Assembly (NCBI GenBank): GCA_905213325.1
Contig: CAJMHW010000058.1
Location: 1 to 6,934 of the forward strand
DNA length: 6,934 nt
Direction of reading: 5' to 3'
Source: Collinsella aerofaciens
GTDB taxonomy: Bacteria; Actinomycetota; Coriobacteriia; Coriobacteriales; Coriobacteriaceae
Shown here: in pieces, positions 5,012-6,934 of the stretch
Numbering within the stretch: position 1 is the first letter of the stretch
How the letters are laid out: every line of letters starts with the position of its first letter
Position numbers and translations under genes: made by a program
Notes under the pieces: generated by a model
Databases searched by the model: none
The model's input: the letters and a program-made list of their open reading frames with translations, nothing else
What the model was told of the DNA's origin: nothing

Positions 5012-5143
5012 CTGTGCTGAGGATGGGCTTGGGAAGTCCGTTTTGCTCGAAGCGGCCTGTCCTGTCGTACGGGTGTCGGCGTGATTCTCTCGTGGGGTAT
5101 TATGTTTTCCGAAGAATAAAACGCTGCGTGAGGGGAGGGCTGC
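5012..5143 (+). promoter_or_regulatory. moaA leader with strong Shine-Dalgarno for a GTG start
   Basis: This 132-nt stretch must hold the mo operon promoter unless transcription reads through from the left. TATTAT (5098-5103) is a reasonable -10, but no matching -35 is evident 16-18 nt before it. AGGGGAGGG (5131-5139) is a strong ribosome binding site placed 4 nt before GTG 5144 and fixes that start. CGTTTT (5039-5044) and AAAACG (about 5118-5123) could pair over a long distance, but I do not recognise a Moco riboswitch fold. Confidence 0.5.
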
Positions 5144-6199
5144 GTGGACGGGCACGTGCAACATGACGGTTTTGGCCGCGATATCAACTACCTGCGCATT
5201 GCCGTTACCGACAAGTGCAATTTCCGCTGCATTTACTGCATGCCGGCCGATGGCGTGGCGCCCCGTGCACACGACGAGCTGCTCAGCGCCGAGGAAATCG
5301 CCCGCTTTGTGCGCATGGTGGCGGGGGAGGGCATTCGCCGCGTACGCCTGACGGGTGGCGAGCCGCTGGTCAGCCGCCGTATTATTCCGCTCATTCGTGA
5401 CATCCGCGCGATTCCGCAGATCGAGGACATCTCGCTTACCACCAATGGCGCTCTGCTGCCCAAGCTGGCGCCGCAGCTCAAAGACGCCGGGCTTAACCGC
5501 GTTAACATCTCGCTCGACACACTCGACCCTACGCTCTTTGGAAAGATCACGCGCCTGGGTCGACTCGAGCAGACCATGGCTGGTATCGACGCGGCGCTGG
5601 CTTGGGGCTTTGAGCCCGTTAAGGTCAACTGCGTTGTGGTGCGCCGGTTCAACCAGGATGTGGCGTCCCTTGCGCGGCTCACGCTCGACCGTCCCATCCA
5701 CCTGCGCTTTATCGAATACATGCCCATCGGCGACGAGCACACGAGCTCGCATTGTGCCGTAGACCCTCACGCGCCCACACTCAATCCCGAGCTGTGGGAC
5801 GCGAGCGACACCGTGCCGAGCGACGAGCTGCGGGCGCGCATCAATGCCGGGGCCGCCGCGACGGGACTGGGCGAGCTCGAGCCGCTCGACATCAACGACG
5901 CTCCTGCCGGCGCGGGTCCTGCGCGCTATTGGCACTTTCCGGGCGCGGCGGGAACGGTCGGCTTTATCAGCGCCATGTCCAATCATTTTTGCGCGAACTG
6001 CAACCGTCTGCGCCTGACGGCCGATGGCAACGTGCGTCCGTGCCTGTTTAGCGATGCCGAGTATTCGGTGCGTGAGGCGCTGCGCCGTGGTGATGATATG
6101 CAGGTACTTTCGATTTGGCGCGATGCCGTGGCCCACAAACCGCAGGAACACGCGATAATTGAGGGCACGCAACGATTTATGTCTCAAATCGGAGGATGA
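5144..6199 (+). CDS. moaA: GTP 3',8-cyclase MoaA (molybdenum cofactor biosynthesis)
   Basis: MoaA is a cytosolic radical-SAM enzyme that, with MoaC, converts GTP to cyclic pyranopterin monophosphate; MoaA makes 3',8-cyclo-7,8-dihydro-GTP. The 351-residue product has the SAM [4Fe-4S] motif CNFRCIYC (Cys25, Cys29, Cys32), the GGEPL SAM-binding motif (71-75), the TTNG and NISLDTL strands (99-127), and the C-terminal cluster ligands Cys283, Cys286 and Cys300 in FCANCNRLRLTADGNVRPCL. Arg288 and Arg290 are the expected GTP contacts. The chain ends in the conserved Gly-Gly needed for activity. Length is slightly above the usual 320-340 because of an extra segment around 197-222 containing Cys204. 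The GTG start at 5144 is supported by AGGGGAGGG 4 nt upstream. Its stop lies 4 nt before the moaC start, and its own last codons GGAGGA form the moaC ribosome binding site. Confidence 0.96.
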   Translation: MDGHVQHDGFGRDINYLRIAVTDKCNFRCIYCMPADGVAPRAHDELLSAEEIARFVRMVAGEGIRRVRLTGGEPLVSRRIIPLIRDIRAIPQIEDISLTTNGALLPKLAPQLKDAGLNRVNISLDTLDPTLFGKITRLGRLEQTMAGIDAALAWGFEPVKVNCVVVRRFNQDVASLARLTLDRPIHLRFIEYMPIGDEHTSSHCAVDPHAPTLNPELWDASDTVPSDELRARINAGAAATGLGELEPLDINDAPAGAGPARYWHFPGAAGTVGFISAMSNHFCANCNRLRLTADGNVRPCLFSDAEYSVREALRRGDDMQVLSIWRDAVAHKPQEHAIIEGTQRFMSQIGG

Positions 6200-6203
6200 T
6201 CAT

Positions 6204-6934
6204 ATGGCCAAGAGCAGGTACGCCGATGCCACCAAGGCCGCTCGCAGGGCCGCGATGTCTGCCCACAAAGTCACGGCTGCGGACAGCGATGCCGTTGCAG
6301 GCGCGCAGCCGGCTGCCAGCGCTGCCACCGAGCCCGCCCGTGACGCCCGTCGCGACAAGCTGACGCACGTGGACGCCAAGGGCGAGGTACGCATGGTCGA
6401 CGTGTCCGACAAGGCCGAGACTCATCGCATTGCCATCGCCGAAGGCACCATCCTCATGCATCCCGAGACGCAGGCCATGGTGCTGCAGGACCGCGCCAAA
6501 AAGGGCGACGTGCTTGCCTGCGCACGCGTGGCGGGCATCATGGCCATCAAGCGCACGAGCGACATCATTCCCATGTGCCATCCGTTGCTCATTACCAAGA
6601 GCAAGTGCGACATTGTGCCCATCGCTCCGGCGGGGACGCCGGCCGAGGACGTGCCCGAGGGCTGGGCGCCGGCGCGCGCGGACGGGCAGGTTGGCTTTCA
6701 CGTACTGGTTACGGCCGGCGTGACGGGCAAGACCGGCATTGAGATGGAGGCTCTGACCGGCGCGAGTGCCGCGTGCCTAACGATCTACGACATGTGCAAG
6801 GCCGTCGATCGCGGCATGGAGATCGTCGACATGCGCCTGCTGCACAAGGAGGGCGGCCGCTCGGGCGTGTGGGATCGCGCAGAGCGCCAGGCCGCTGCTG
6901 TTGAGTCCGTGGCCGCTGACGGTGCCGCGCCCGC
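6204..6934 (+). CDS. moaC: Cyclic pyranopterin monophosphate synthase MoaC, N-terminally extended (3' end beyond window)
   Basis: MoaC rearranges the MoaA product to cyclic pyranopterin monophosphate. 243 codons are visible. From residue 53 the sequence follows E. coli MoaC closely: LTHVDAKGEVRMVDVSDKAET, KKGDVLACARVAGIMAIKRTSDIIPMCHPL, GKTGIEMEALTGAS, LTIYDMCKAVDRGM and LLHKEGGRSG. The catalytic set appears intact (Lys100 for E. coli K51, His126 for H77, Glu180/Glu182, Asp196 and Lys199 for D128/K131). Two oddities: about 50 extra N-terminal residues rich in Ala/Arg/Asp, and an insertion of roughly 14 residues near 141-160. The chain also runs on past the usual end (after GGRSG, about 219) with an Ala-rich stretch and no stop before the edge, so a C-terminal extension or a fusion to another Moco protein is possible. 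ATG 6204 has GGAGGA 7 nt upstream, supporting the long N-terminus. It is coupled to moaA. Confidence 0.95.
   Translation, partial: MAKSRYADATKAARRAAMSAHKVTAADSDAVAGAQPAASAATEPARDARRDKLTHVDAKGEVRMVDVSDKAETHRIAIAEGTILMHPETQAMVLQDRAKKGDVLACARVAGIMAIKRTSDIIPMCHPLLITKSKCDIVPIAPAGTPAEDVPEGWAPARADGQVGFHVLVTAGVTGKTGIEMEALTGASAACLTIYDMCKAVDRGMEIVDMRLLHKEGGRSGVWDRAERQAAAVESVAADGAAP

Noticed and set aside
5012..5143. Moco riboswitch upstream of moaA
   Set aside because: The leader is short and I could not build the expected multi-stem fold; only one weak distant pairing was seen.
3677..5187. Small open frames passing through the palindromic repeats on both strands, giving peptides such as KPSQHSTFFAKNGKSIECCDG
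   Set aside because: The same peptide arises because the DNA repeat is identical; the palindrome is better explained as a structural element than as coding.
4955..6187. A 410-codon minus-strand open frame over moaA
   Set aside because: It mirrors the third-position GC bias of moaA, lacks any domain, and runs into the palindromic repeat at its end.

Overview
The window looks like a piece of a GC-rich actinobacterial chromosome, most probably a gut Coriobacteriia member such as Collinsella. I infer this from overall codon style, the strong G/C third-position bias of the housekeeping genes and the gene set; no 16S or other decisive marker is present.

Layout, left to right. (1) The 3' end of ligA (NAD-dependent DNA ligase, BRCT domain) closes with a perfect 16-bp intrinsic terminator. 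(2) An accessory stretch (about 340-2110) holds two unrelated type II toxin-antitoxin modules in tandem on the + strand: a Phd/YefM-like antitoxin with a PIN-domain (VapC-like) RNase, then a second Phd/YefM-like antitoxin with a RelE/ParE-like toxin. Each module has its own AT-rich palindrome just upstream, and in each the two genes overlap (4 and 11 nt). The stretch is bracketed by two similar minus-strand gene 3' tails, each abutting a hairpin, which look like relics of lost genes. (3) A DinF/NorM-type MATE efflux pump lies on the minus strand, converging on the second toxin. (4) A 345-residue protein with a C-terminal DUF559/Vsr-like (PD-(D/E)XK-type) nuclease signature stands alone, flanked on both sides by identical 64-bp hairpin repeats. 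(5) moaA and the start of moaC form a tight molybdenum-cofactor operon running off the right edge; MoaC carries an Ala-rich N-terminal extension and continues past the usual C-terminus.

How the parts work together: moaA and moaC catalyse consecutive steps from GTP to cyclic pyranopterin monophosphate. Each TA pair is expected to be co-transcribed and autoregulated through its palindrome. The MATE pump and the nuclease-like gene appear to be single transcription units. The best candidates for something undescribed are the nuclease-like gene framed by identical palindromic elements, and the direct gene-tail-plus-hairpin repeats framing the tandem TA island. Database searches were not possible, so family names rest on motif recognition.
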